Shown: positions 6,965-13,991 of the stretch, piece after piece
Layout of the letters: each line of letters opens with the position of its first letter
Numbering within the stretch: the stretch's first letter is position 1
From: JAWWPG01 sp038327385
GTDB taxonomy: Bacteria; Actinomycetota; Actinomycetes; Propionibacteriales; Nocardioidaceae
DNA length: 14,629 nucleotides
Reading direction: 5' to 3'
Assembly: GCA_038327385.1 (NCBI GenBank)
Contig: JBBQKY010000050.1
Span: 1-14,629 of the forward strand
Translations under genes and position numbers: made by a program
Notes under the pieces: generated by a model
What the model was told of the DNA's origin: nothing
Seen by the model: only the letters and a program-made list of their open reading frames with translations
Database searches by the model: none

Positions 6965-7266
6965 GACGCCACCTCCCCTGGTACGTGCTCCTGACCGGCC
7001 TGTCGCGCGGCGAGGGCGAACCCGTCACCGAACTCCTCCTCGAGGATGCCGAGCTTCTCGAAGCTGGCCAGCGTCTTCTGCGCCGCAGCCTCGTCCATCC
7101 GCTGGATGGCGAAGCCGACGTGCACCATGACGTACTCCCCGACCTCGACGTCAGGGATGTACTGCAGGCACACGTCCTTCTTTACGCCCCCGAAGTCCAC
7201 CTCCGCCATCGGTGTCTGGTCGCGCTCCTCGATGCTCATGACCCTGCCGGGAACCGCCAAGCACAT
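6961..7266 (-). CDS. hypC: HypC/HybG-family hydrogenase maturation chaperone, copy 2 (adjacent to hypD)
   Basis: A small chaperone that carries the Fe(CN)2CO precursor with HypD and delivers it to the hydrogenase large subunit. The protein has 101 residues and starts MCLAVPGRV; the essential Cys is residue 2, which requires the ATG at 7266-7264. The OB-like beta core carries DFGGVKKDVCLQYIP and GEYVMVHVGFAIQRMDE (43-59), the latter with the conserved His. The C-terminal extension is acidic then Ala-rich. AGGAGAGGAG upstream of the ATG is a strong ribosome binding site. It follows hypF by 19 bases and overlaps hypD by 4, so this copy is the probable HypD partner. A second, divergent hypC-like gene lies at 9658-9954. 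Confidence 0.96.
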   Translation of the reverse strand: MCLAVPGRVMSIEERDQTPMAEVDFGGVKKDVCLQYIPDVEVGEYVMVHVGFAIQRMDEAAAQKTLASFEKLGILEEEFGDGFALAARQAGQEHVPGEVAS

Positions 7267-7285
7267 GTGAGACTCCTCTCCTTCG

Positions 7286-9661
7286 TCATTTATACGCCGG
7301 ATCCGGGTGTCCTGGCACCCTCTCAACGATGTGATCCCGCTTGGTCCGCGCAATGGCACCTGCGACGAGGACCTGCCCCAGCGCGATACCCCCGTCGTTG
7401 GGTGGCACGCGGGTCGGCACCAGGACCCGGAAACCCTCGGCGCGCAGCGCCCGCGCGGACTCCCGCAGCAGGCGAGCGTTCTGGAAGACGCCGCCGCCGA
7501 GTACGACGGTGTCGAGCTGCCCCGAGCCGTCACCCGCCTCGCGCGCGCGCACTGCTGTCGCCACCATGGCGTCGCAGACAGCGGAGTGGAACTGAGACGC
7601 GATGCGGGGCACCGGCGTGCCACCGGCCAGGTCGCGCACGATGGCGGCCAGCACCGGTGCTGGGTCGATCGCGGTGTCTGCCTCCGCGGACGCCGTGAAG
7701 CCGAACCGGTAGTCGCCGGCGCCTTCGTCGTCGTCGCACGTGGACTCCAGCACCATGGCGGCCTCCGCCTCGTACGCCGCCACGTGCCGGACACCGGTGA
7801 GCGAGGCGACCGCGTCGAAGAGCCTTCCCATGCTCGACGTCGAGACGCAGCCGAACCCGGTGTCGAGCTGATGACCCAGCACGGCCCGTTCGCTCGCCGG
7901 GGAGACGGCCACCGGTGGCAGCCACGGTGCCCAGTCGATCCCCGCCGCCCGCAGATGCGCGAGCGCCATCCGGTAGGGGCGTTCGACGCTGGCATCGCCA
8001 CCGGCCAAGGCGACGTTCGAGAGATGGGCGAAGCGACGGAAGCCGAGGTAGCCGGCGATCAGCACCTCCCCTCCCCAGACGGAGTGTCCCGGTCCGAATC
8101 CCGTGCCGTCGAAGGCGAAACCGATGACGGTTGCCGACTCGTCGAGGCCGTGCTCCCCCATGACGGCGGCTACATGAGCGTGGTGGTGCTGAACCGACAC
8201 GACGGGTCGCCCGGCACCGTGCGACGACGCCCACCGGGTGGACCGGTAGCCGGGATGCTCGTCGCAGACGAGCATCGTCGGACGAACACCAGTCAGCTCC
8301 TCGAGATGGCGCTCGGTGGCCTCGAACGCCGTGAGAGTCGCGACGTCGTCCATGTCACCGATGTGCTGGCTGAACCAGAAGTGCCGCCCCTCAGCGACCG
8401 CGCAGGTGTTCTTGAGGTCGGCACCTACCGCCAGCATGGCCGGTACGGCGAAGGGCAACGCGATCGGCATCGGCGCGTACCCCCGGGATCGGCGGATCGG
8501 CAGCTCGGCAGCTGCGACCACCCGGGCGACGGAGTCGTCGCACGGGACGTGGATACGGCGACGGTGGAGCAACCAGCCGTCGACGAGTGGCTGTAAGCGT
8601 GCCAACGCCTCGTCGTCGTCGATGACGATGGGCTCGCCGCCCCGGTTGCCGGACGTCATCACCAGCGCCTCCGCGCCTGGCGGATCCCCGGGCAGCCCCA
8701 GCAGCAACACGTGCAGCCCGCTGTACGGCAGCAGGACTCCGAGCTCGTGGGTGTCCGGCGCGACACTTGCCGCGACGGTGACCGTCGACTCGGCCCGTCG
8801 ACGGAGCAGCGTCACTGGTCGTCGAGGATCTGTCAGCAGATCCTCCTCGGCGGCGCTCATCGCGACGAACCTGCGCGCAGCCGACAGGTCGGCCACCATG
8901 ACGGCGAACGGCTTGTTGCCGCGCTGCTTGCGCCGGCGCAGCTCGGCGACGGCCTCCTCGTTGGTGGCGTCACAGACGAGGTGGTAGCCCCCGATCCCTT
9001 TGACCGCGAGGATCGAGCCCGCGCGGAGCTGGTCGCGGGCGACGGCGAGACTCTCCGCGTCCCCCAGCACGCCCGCGCTCCCGTCGGTGAACTCGAGCCG
9101 CGGCCCACAGTCGGGACAGGCGATCGGCTGCGCGTGGAAGCGGCGGTCGGCCGGGTCGTCGTACTCGCGCCGACAGGGGTCGCACATGGCGAACTCCCGC
9201 ATCGTGGTGGACGCGCGGTCGTAGGGCAGGCTCGTGATGATCGTGAACCGTGGTCCGCAGTTGGTGCAGGTGATGAAGGGATGGCGATGACGGCGGTCGT
9301 CGACGTCGGTCAGCTCCCGCAGGCAGTCGTCGCAGGTGGCGACATCCGCCGACGCGAGGGTGCGTCCGCCCTCCCGGCGAGCCGACTCCAGGATGCGAAA
9401 ACCGGTCCCGCCGCGCACCGGGATGTCGATGCCTTCCACGGCCTCGATCACGGCGAGCGGCGGGGGGCGCTGCCCGAGGGCGTCGGCGAACGCGTCGACG
9501 GAGGCCGGGGTGCCCTCCACCTCGATCACGACTCCGCTCGAGTCGTTCGCCACGGATCCGGACAGCGACAGCTCGGACGCCGTCACGTACACGAACGGTC
9601 GAAAGCCCACCCCTTGCACGAGCCCCCGCACCAGGAAGCGACGCCGCCGGCGCCCGTTCAC
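7286..9661 (-). CDS. hypF: Carbamoyltransferase HypF (hydrogenase maturation)
   Basis: HypF turns carbamoyl phosphate and ATP into a carbamoyl group and transfers it to the C-terminal Cys of HypE, starting cyanide-ligand synthesis. It has 791 residues, slightly longer than the usual 740-780. Domains in order are an acylphosphatase domain (about 8-92; VRGLVQGVGFRPFVY) and two zinc fingers, C110/C113-C132/C135 and C160/C163-C182/C185, both CxxC-x18-CxxC. A YrdC-like domain follows (about 203-385; KGIGGYHLVCDA at 221-232, RKQRGNKPFAVM), then a Kae1-like carbamoyltransferase domain (about 405-770; VQHHHAHVAAVMGEHG, FDGTGFGPGHSVWGGE, SMGRLFDAVA, LGGGVFQN, PPNDGGIALGQ). All modules look intact. The GTG at 9661 overlaps the hypC copy 1 stop by 4 bp. 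The N-terminus opens with a run of five arginines, which may be part of a slightly unusual start. Confidence 0.97.
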   Translation of the reverse strand: MNGRRRRRFLVRGLVQGVGFRPFVYVTASELSLSGSVANDSSGVVIEVEGTPASVDAFADALGQRPPPLAVIEAVEGIDIPVRGGTGFRILESARREGGRTLASADVATCDDCLRELTDVDDRRHRHPFITCTNCGPRFTIITSLPYDRASTTMREFAMCDPCRREYDDPADRRFHAQPIACPDCGPRLEFTDGSAGVLGDAESLAVARDQLRAGSILAVKGIGGYHLVCDATNEEAVAELRRRKQRGNKPFAVMVADLSAARRFVAMSAAEEDLLTDPRRPVTLLRRRAESTVTVAASVAPDTHELGVLLPYSGLHVLLLGLPGDPPGAEALVMTSGNRGGEPIVIDDDEALARLQPLVDGWLLHRRRIHVPCDDSVARVVAAAELPIRRSRGYAPMPIALPFAVPAMLAVGADLKNTCAVAEGRHFWFSQHIGDMDDVATLTAFEATERHLEELTGVRPTMLVCDEHPGYRSTRWASSHGAGRPVVSVQHHHAHVAAVMGEHGLDESATVIGFAFDGTGFGPGHSVWGGEVLIAGYLGFRRFAHLSNVALAGGDASVERPYRMALAHLRAAGIDWAPWLPPVAVSPASERAVLGHQLDTGFGCVSTSSMGRLFDAVASLTGVRHVAAYEAEAAMVLESTCDDDEGAGDYRFGFTASAEADTAIDPAPVLAAIVRDLAGGTPVPRIASQFHSAVCDAMVATAVRAREAGDGSGQLDTVVLGGGVFQNARLLRESARALRAEGFRVLVPTRVPPNDGGIALGQVLVAGAIARTKRDHIVERVPGHPDPAYK

Positions 9662-9954
9662 GACGCCGAGCGCCTGAGATGTCCTTCGAAAGCGGCTCCG
9701 TGCTCCCCCGCGGTGTCGTCGCGTGGACGGCCCATCAGCTCCAGGCCCGACATCGCCTTGTCGGCGCCCGCCTTGTCGATGCGCTCGACCGCGAAGCCCA
9801 GGTGGATGAGCAGCCAGTCACCTGGTGAGACAGTCGGGTCCTCGAGCATCCCCAGGTTGACCCGGCTGCGGCCGCCGACGACGTCGACGGTCACCAGCAG
9901 ACCGCCGTACCCCTCCACCATCTCGACCACTTGGCCCGGTATCCCAAGGCACAT
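9658..9954 (-). CDS. HypC/HybG-family hydrogenase maturation chaperone, copy 1
   Basis: A second HypC-type protein, 98 residues, starting MCLGIPGQVVEM, with the diagnostic Cys2 and the GDWLLIHLGFAVERID segment (45-60) holding the conserved His. It clearly diverges from the other copy (6961-7266): the middle reads DVVGGRSRVNLGMLEDPTV rather than the FGGVKKDV type. It also lacks the Cys in that strand and has a basic tail (GHLRRSAS). It lies two bases after the maturation-protease stop and overlaps hypF by 4 bp. As with E. coli HypC and HybG, the two copies may divide work, for example one serving HypD and the other the large subunit; this is inference. Confidence 0.95.
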   Translation of the reverse strand: MCLGIPGQVVEMVEGYGGLLVTVDVVGGRSRVNLGMLEDPTVSPGDWLLIHLGFAVERIDKAGADKAMSGLELMGRPRDDTAGEHGAAFEGHLRRSAS

Positions 9955-9956
9955 GG

Positions 9957-10466
9957 TCAGCCCTCCTTGCCGACCGCGACGGCGGCTCCCAGCCGCTCGG
10001 CGATGACGGCGCGCACCGTGGAGACGGCCTCGTCGACGGCGGCGGCGACTGGCGGCGACAGGCCAATGCCGTCACCGATGTCGTCCGGACGGCACCCGAC
10101 GACGTACGTCGGTGGGAGCGACCCACCGAGAGCGCTGAGGCTCGACAGCACCGCCACTGGATCCATGCCGTGCGCGTCGAAGGCGCCGTTGCCGAGGTCC
10201 TCGGGCCTCACCTCGAGCACATGGATGCTGCCGGGGGGGCCGTCGTGACCTGGCAGAGCGTCGACCAGCACCAGGGCGTCGACGCCCTCGAGCAGGTCGT
10301 ACGCAAGGTGCATGCCGCGAATCCCGTAGTCCACGACACGCACTCCGTCGGGAAGGCCGTCCCCCTCCGGTTGGCCAGCGAGCATCCGCTGGGCGACCTC
10401 CGGACCGAACCCGTCATCACCCATGAAGATGTTGCCGATGCCGGCGACGAGGACGTTGGCTGTCAC
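9957..10466 (-). CDS. Hydrogenase maturation endopeptidase (HyaD/HybD family)
   Basis: Nickel-dependent peptidase that removes the C-terminal tail of the [NiFe]-hydrogenase large subunit once the active site is loaded. The product has 169 residues, the usual size for the family. The N-terminus LVAGIGNIFMGDDGFGPEV (6-24) is the GxGN-x4-DDG signature. Metal ligands by comparison with E. coli HybD are D18, D69 (VLVDAL) and H99 (DAHGMDP). A longer open frame exists upstream, but the GTG at 10466 is the sensible start: it directly precedes the first beta strand and is one base after the stop of the preceding gene. The cognate large subunit lies outside the window. Two bases separate this gene from hypC copy 1. 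Confidence 0.93.
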   Translation of the reverse strand: MTANVLVAGIGNIFMGDDGFGPEVAQRMLAGQPEGDGLPDGVRVVDYGIRGMHLAYDLLEGVDALVLVDALPGHDGPPGSIHVLEVRPEDLGNGAFDAHGMDPVAVLSSLSALGGSLPPTYVVGCRPDDIGDGIGLSPPVAAAVDEAVSTVRAVIAERLGAAVAVGKEG

Positions 10467-10467
10467 G

Positions 10468-10797
10468 TCAGGCCTTCCCGGAGTCCTCTGCCTTGTTCTC
10501 CCCACGCCCGGTGCCCTGGTAGTGGTCGGGACCGACCATGTCCTTGTCCAGGTCGGTCTCCGGCATCTCGCTGGCCGGCTGCTCGTCGGAGGGCGACGCC
10601 TCCGCGCCACGCGGGGTGTCCTCCTTGGGGGTCGACTTCATCTCGCCGCTCTCGACCGGTCCGGTGGCACCGGCGACGTTGGCCCCGTCCTTGCGCATCT
10701 CCTCCGGTCCGTCGACGTCCGCGCTCTCCCGCCGGCCCTCGTAGGGCGGCAGGGCTCGGCCGCCGGTGTCCGGGTCGTCGTTGGGTGTCTCTGCCAT
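10468..10797 (-). CDS. Acidic, disordered 109-residue protein of the hydrogenase locus
   Basis: I do not recognise this protein. It has 109 residues and is rich in Pro, Glu, Asp, Gly and Lys, with almost no large hydrophobics, no Cys and no membrane segment, so it is probably intrinsically disordered. The C-terminal part DLDKDMVGPDHYQGTGRGEN (82-101) looks like the only defined motif. GAGGAGG (10809-10803 on the minus strand), five bases upstream of the ATG, is an excellent ribosome binding site and the stop lies one base before the protease start; together these make it a real, well-expressed gene of the operon. A possible role is as a flexible binding partner or linker for a hydrogenase component, but this is a guess. 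Confidence 0.78.
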   Translation of the reverse strand: MAETPNDDPDTGGRALPPYEGRRESADVDGPEEMRKDGANVAGATGPVESGEMKSTPKEDTPRGAEASPSDEQPASEMPETDLDKDMVGPDHYQGTGRGENKAEDSGKA

Positions 10798-10836
10798 GCG
10801 GTCCTCCTCGGTTGCGTGCCGTGCTGGTGGTGCGCG

Positions 10837-11049
10837 TCAGCCGCCCTGGTCGCCGGATGGCATCTGCGGCATGTCCTCGTGGATGGTGCCCTGCGCGTCG
10901 ACGGACGTGTCGTGCTCCTCGTCGGCGGTTCCGGCGGGCCGGTCGACGGGCCCGCCTGCCGGCTCGTCCGAGCCGGTGTCGCGAGACCCCGGCTCACCAC
11001 GGACGGCTTGCGGCTCCTCCTCGAGGTGCTCCGCTGGTTTGTCACTCAT
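10837..11049 (-). CDS. Acidic, disordered 70-residue protein of the hydrogenase locus
   Basis: I do not recognise this protein. It has 70 residues of Glu/Asp/Gly/Pro-rich low-complexity sequence beginning MSDKPAEHLEEEPQAVRGEP and ending in MPQMPSGDQGG, with no Cys and no hydrophobic core, so it is predicted to be disordered. The ATG at 11049 has AAGGAG at a suitable distance. It lies 18 bases after the DUF6893 miniprotein and 39 bases before the 109-residue acidic protein, which resembles it in composition but not obviously in sequence. Strand, spacing and ribosome binding site support a real gene; function unknown. Confidence 0.7.
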   Translation of the reverse strand: MSDKPAEHLEEEPQAVRGEPGSRDTGSDEPAGGPVDRPAGTADEEHDTSVDAQGTIHEDMPQMPSGDQGG

Positions 11050-11067
11050 TGCTGGCTCCTTCCTGCC

Positions 11068-11187
11068 TCACATCTGCCGGATCTTCAGGTAACGCCGCAG
11101 GTCCGGGATGGACCGCACGCCGAGGTAACCGGCGACGACCGCCAAGCCCGACAGCAGCACGGCGGTGACGACTCCCAGTCCTTTCAT
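11068..11187 (-). CDS. DUF6893 family small membrane protein (39 aa)
   Basis: A 39-residue miniprotein starting MKGLGVVTAVLLSGLAVVAG. It has one predicted transmembrane helix (about residues 4-22), then VRSIPDLRRYLKIRQM, a positively charged cytoplasmic tail. The PDLRRYLKIR tail is the hallmark of the DUF6893 miniproteins found in actinobacterial hydrogenase loci. Its ATG (11187-11185) overlaps the stop of the preceding gene as ATGA, and GAGGAGAG lies just upstream, so it is translated. The single helix with a basic tail suggests a membrane anchor or assembly factor for the otherwise soluble hydrogenase complex; that role is inference. Confidence 0.85.
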   Translation of the reverse strand: MKGLGVVTAVLLSGLAVVAGYLGVRSIPDLRRYLKIRQM

Positions 11188-12668
11188 GATCGACTCTCCT
11201 CTCTGTGGTCCGAAGTGGCATGGGTTGAAGTCTCATCCAGCGGCTCGAGCTCTTCCGGCCCGAAGTACAGGTAGCGGCCGTACCACTCGTGCATGTCGGC
11301 TGCCGGGTCGTCGACGAGCACCACAGCAACATGGACCTGGCCGTCGACGTCACTGAGGACAGCGGTCACCCGCGCTGTCTGGTCGGCAAAGAAAATGTCC
11401 TGGGCGTCGGCCCGCCGGGAGGGACGGATGCGCACGAGGCTGTCCTTCGCGACGAGGACGCCCTCGATGAACACGCCGTCGGTCTCCGGGCTCACGCTCG
11501 CGTCCTCCGCCGGGTCCCACCAGGGGGAGCCACCGGTGTCGAACGTCGCCTCCTCCGCGTCGCGAAGATCTCGCAATGGTGCGGATGGCACGACGTCGGT
11601 GAACGTCGGTACGTCGCTCATGTCGACGTCTGCACGCGGGTCCCGCAGGATGCCGTGGAGGGCCTGCATGTCCTGCGGCGTCAGCTGGTCGCAACGGTCG
11701 ATGATCTCGGCCGCACGGGGGTCCGTGGCACGCGCCGCCGCCTTCTCCTCGTCGGTCAAGGTCATGACCCGCAGCGTGAGGATCTCGTCGATCTCGGTCG
11801 AGTCGAACAGCGCCCCGGCGCTCTGCTCGGCCACCTCCGGGTAGTCGTAGAGGATGATCGGCGAGGCGAGGACCACGTCGGTCTGCCCCGGTGTGCCGGC
11901 GAGCACCGGCCAGCATCGGCTCTGCTGGCAGGCTGCCGCGGCTTCCAGCGCCTCGTCGGGAGGCTCGAGCAGCGACACGAAGTCGGCGCCGCCGGCGACC
12001 TCGAGCAGCAGATGCGCACCGATGAACGACCCTCGAGTGGCTGCCTGCTTGTCGCCCACGCCCTCAGCCAGGCCACCGAGGTCGGTCACGTTCTCGACAG
12101 TGATCTCGAGCCGGGCGATGTCTCCGGCCGGCGTCGCCAGGGCCGTGGTCATCCGGACCTGGGCGTCGAGCGGCCAGCGTCGACGTACCACACGTCCGAC
12201 GACCGCGTCGCCCTCGTCCAGGAGCAGCTCGACGTCCTCGCCTCCGTCCACCCGGACGGGGGCCAGCGTCGCGGGACCGTCGAGGGATGTCGCGAGCGGG
12301 TACGGACCGAGCTCGACCTCGTGCGGCGTCGCCTCGTCCCACGTGGTCAACGTCCGGCTGCCCACCGACAGCTCGTCGACCGACTCGAACCCGCTCGGGG
12401 CCGTGGGCGAGACTCGCTCGACGAGGCGTGCCTGCAGCTGCAGGAAGCGCAGCTGCACCGTGAGCCGGCCGTTGGCGGCGACGCGCACCAGGCATTGCGT
12501 CGACATGGTCGGCTCCTCGCCGAGGCTCGCCGCGGCAGCGCCAGCCGGCCCCAGCACCCCCCACTGCCAGCGCGACTGGTTCTTGCTGGACGAGGCGCGG
12601 TAAGGGTAGAGCAGATAGCCCTCGTACAGCACCGCGTCGGCGACGGCCCGGGCGTGCTCAAGACTCAT
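11184..12668 (-). CDS. Conserved hypothetical protein (494 aa) of group 1h hydrogenase loci
   Basis: Large soluble protein without an assigned function. Three segments stand out. The N-terminal VADAVLYEGYLLYPYRAS (9-26) plus SRWQWGVL (32-39) is strongly hydrophobic and aromatic. The middle region contains LYDYPEVAEQSAGALFDSTE (273-292) and then a charged helix, LTDEEKAAARATDPRAAEII (304-323). The C-terminal beta-rich part (about 400-472) has LVRIRPSRRADAQDIFF and EWYGRYLYFGPEE. These look like signatures conserved in actinobacterial hydrogenase clusters; no catalytic triad or cofactor motif is evident. Cys residues are few (C59, C247, C252, C326). The ATG at 12668 overlaps DUF6084 by 11 bp, and the stop overlaps DUF6893 by 4 bp. 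The context suggests assembly or stabilisation of the hydrogenase. Confidence 0.85.
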   Translation of the reverse strand: MSLEHARAVADAVLYEGYLLYPYRASSSKNQSRWQWGVLGPAGAAAASLGEEPTMSTQCLVRVAANGRLTVQLRFLQLQARLVERVSPTAPSGFESVDELSVGSRTLTTWDEATPHEVELGPYPLATSLDGPATLAPVRVDGGEDVELLLDEGDAVVGRVVRRRWPLDAQVRMTTALATPAGDIARLEITVENVTDLGGLAEGVGDKQAATRGSFIGAHLLLEVAGGADFVSLLEPPDEALEAAAACQQSRCWPVLAGTPGQTDVVLASPIILYDYPEVAEQSAGALFDSTEIDEILTLRVMTLTDEEKAAARATDPRAAEIIDRCDQLTPQDMQALHGILRDPRADVDMSDVPTFTDVVPSAPLRDLRDAEEATFDTGGSPWWDPAEDASVSPETDGVFIEGVLVAKDSLVRIRPSRRADAQDIFFADQTARVTAVLSDVDGQVHVAVVLVDDPAADMHEWYGRYLYFGPEELEPLDETSTHATSDHREESRS

Positions 12669-13302
12669 GGGGCGACACCTCCTTCGCCAGCAGGGTCTCG
12701 ACAGCCGCTTCCCACGTCGTCAGTCCGCGCACGGACTTGTAGTGCGCAAGGCTCTCCAGCGACTCGTGGCTCAACCGGATCCAGCCGGTGTTCGGGAAGT
12801 AGTGCGCGATCATGTCCTTCCACACGGTGACCGGAACCTTGTACGTCGCTTCCCGGTCCCAAGGGACCTGCTCGACGCCGAAGCCTTTCGTCCCGCGGGT
12901 GAAGACCGTCCCGGAGAAGAGGAATACCACCGGGATCGTCTCGTCGCGCAAGGCGTGCAGGTATTTGGACCAGGTAACCTCGAAGTCGTACGTGCACGGC
13001 ATCGGCAGGTCGACCTCGGTGATGCCGGTGAAGCCCTGGACCATGGTGCTGCACTGCATCCACATGAACGGCTTGAGGGTGTCGAACCAGCGATCCCTGG
13101 TGCCGAACATGTCGAGCAGACCGCTCTCCTCGTCCTGGCTGTAGCGCCGGCGCTGTGGCTCGATCCGGACCTGGCAGCGGAGCGCGATCGCGTGGACCAC
13201 CTGCTCGCTGGACTCCTCGATCCGCAGCCGAGCCGTCAGCTGCGGCGCCGCCGCGTAGTGCTCGGCGAAGACGTCGACGACGGAGAACGAGAGGTCGGTC
13301 AT
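12658..13302 (-). CDS. DUF6084 family protein
   Basis: A 214-residue protein of unknown function, conserved in actinobacterial hydrogenase clusters. The start is the ATG at 13302-13300, which overlaps the DUF5947 stop as ATGA; an open frame continues upstream but lies inside DUF5947. The sequence is mostly beta-rich: LSFSVVDVFAEHYAAAPQL (4-22), then IALRCQVRIEPQRRRYS (39-55), LLDMFGTRDRW (62-72), the aromatic KPFMWMQCSTMVQGF (77-91) and TYDFEVTWSKYLHAL (104-118). Next come VVFLFSGTVF and VPWDREATYKVPVTVWKDMI (146-165). A single-domain beta-sandwich is plausible. No membrane helix, signal peptide or metal motif is visible. It probably binds another protein of the hydrogenase assembly; this is inference from context. 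Confidence 0.87.
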   Translation of the reverse strand: MTDLSFSVVDVFAEHYAAAPQLTARLRIEESSEQVVHAIALRCQVRIEPQRRRYSQDEESGLLDMFGTRDRWFDTLKPFMWMQCSTMVQGFTGITEVDLPMPCTYDFEVTWSKYLHALRDETIPVVFLFSGTVFTRGTKGFGVEQVPWDREATYKVPVTVWKDMIAHYFPNTGWIRLSHESLESLAHYKSVRGLTTWEAAVETLLAKEVSPHES

Positions 13303-13991
13303 GGTCGACCCGTTCCCTCCACCGCAGGTGCCGGCCGACTGCGCGACGACACCGTGTCGAAGAAGTCGTCCATGGCGGCATGCGCGTCCTTGCCGCCGTC
13401 GAAGCCACGCCAGAGCTGCCGAAGCCGACCCACCAGCTCGTAGCACGCGTCGATGGGGACGATATTGCAGGTGAAGCCGGAGCGACCCCGCTCCGGGGCG
13501 CGGATGAGAAGGGCCTCCACGTCGGTCTGCAGCAGCCCGAGCTGGGGGTTTGCCGCTACCACCGTCGCCCAGGCGTCGAGCGGGAGCTCCGACTCGGTGG
13601 CTCCCGCCGGCCCAGGGTAGAACGCGATGGTCCGGCCCTGCATGGAGTTGCGGAAGAGGAACACCAGTCCGACCGGGATCTCCAGCTGGTCCCAGTGGCC
13701 AGGACCCACCTCGAAGCTCGGGAATGACAGGTAGCGGTCGGGGACGGCGCGGTAGCGAAGCTGTGCCGCGTCGGCTGTGAAAAGCAGGTAGCAGCCGCGG
13801 CACGTGCACATGAGGGCCCGGCTCTCCAGGTTCACGACGTGCTGGTGGGACTCGCTGATCGGCTCGGCGCACATCTCGCAACGCTCGAACGTGATGGGCG
13901 CCGGTCGGGTCGACGTGATACGACGCAGCGTCTCGAGCGGGGATCCCGGCGCCCAGCTCCGAGGCGCCGTCGAGATGGGCTCACCGGTCAT
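13299..13991 (-). CDS. DUF5947 family protein with a Cys-rich zinc-ribbon-like motif
   Basis: A 230-residue protein of unknown function found in hydrogenase loci. Near the N-terminus is FERCEMCAEPISESHQHVV (35-53), followed by MCTCRGCYLLF (61-71). C38, C41, C62 (or C64) and C67 form a CxxC...CxxC or CxCxxC pattern, with H49 and H51 between them, typical of a structural zinc or iron-sulfur site. The rest, about 75-210, is alpha/beta with YRAVPDRYLSFPSFE, IPVGLVFLFRNS and GRTIAFYPGPAGATES, and has no recognised catalytic signature. The ATG at 13991 overlaps the stop of the NifU-Rieske gene by 4 bp, and the stop overlaps DUF6084 by 4 bp, giving a three-gene coupled unit. A metal-bound adaptor for electron transfer or assembly is possible. 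Confidence 0.87.
   Translation of the reverse strand: MTGEPISTAPRSWAPGSPLETLRRITSTRPAPITFERCEMCAEPISESHQHVVNLESRALMCTCRGCYLLFTADAAQLRYRAVPDRYLSFPSFEVGPGHWDQLEIPVGLVFLFRNSMQGRTIAFYPGPAGATESELPLDAWATVVAANPQLGLLQTDVEALLIRAPERGRSGFTCNIVPIDACYELVGRLRQLWRGFDGGKDAHAAMDDFFDTVSSRSRPAPAVEGTGRP

Noticed and set aside
6961..8001. Possible fusion reading frame entering hypC from inside hypF
   Set aside because: It is only an upstream extension of the hypC frame through out-of-frame hypF sequence. HypC must begin with Met-Cys at 7266, where a strong ribosome binding site exists.
7307..8596. Long plus-strand open frame antisense to hypF
   Set aside because: It is the mirror of a clear HypF reading frame with every domain motif present on the minus strand. 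High GC makes long antisense frames common, and its translation resembles no protein family.
8711..10006. 431-codon plus-strand open frame
   Set aside because: It spans the 5' part of hypF and hypC copy 1 in antisense; its translation is Arg-rich and has no recognisable domain.
10467..10610. N-terminal extension of the maturation protease
   Set aside because: The extension would overlap the 109-aa gene, is Arg/Pro-rich, and would put non-family sequence before the GxGN motif. The GTG at 10466 fits the family length.
11289..12830. 513-codon plus-strand open frame opposite the 494-aa and DUF6084 genes
   Set aside because: It covers two overlapping minus-strand genes with coherent proteins and good context. 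The plus-strand product is Arg/Gly/Val-rich low complexity typical of an antisense shadow.
13303..13881. N-terminal extension of DUF6084
   Set aside because: It runs inside DUF5947 in another frame. The ATGA overlap at 13299-13302 gives a natural start.
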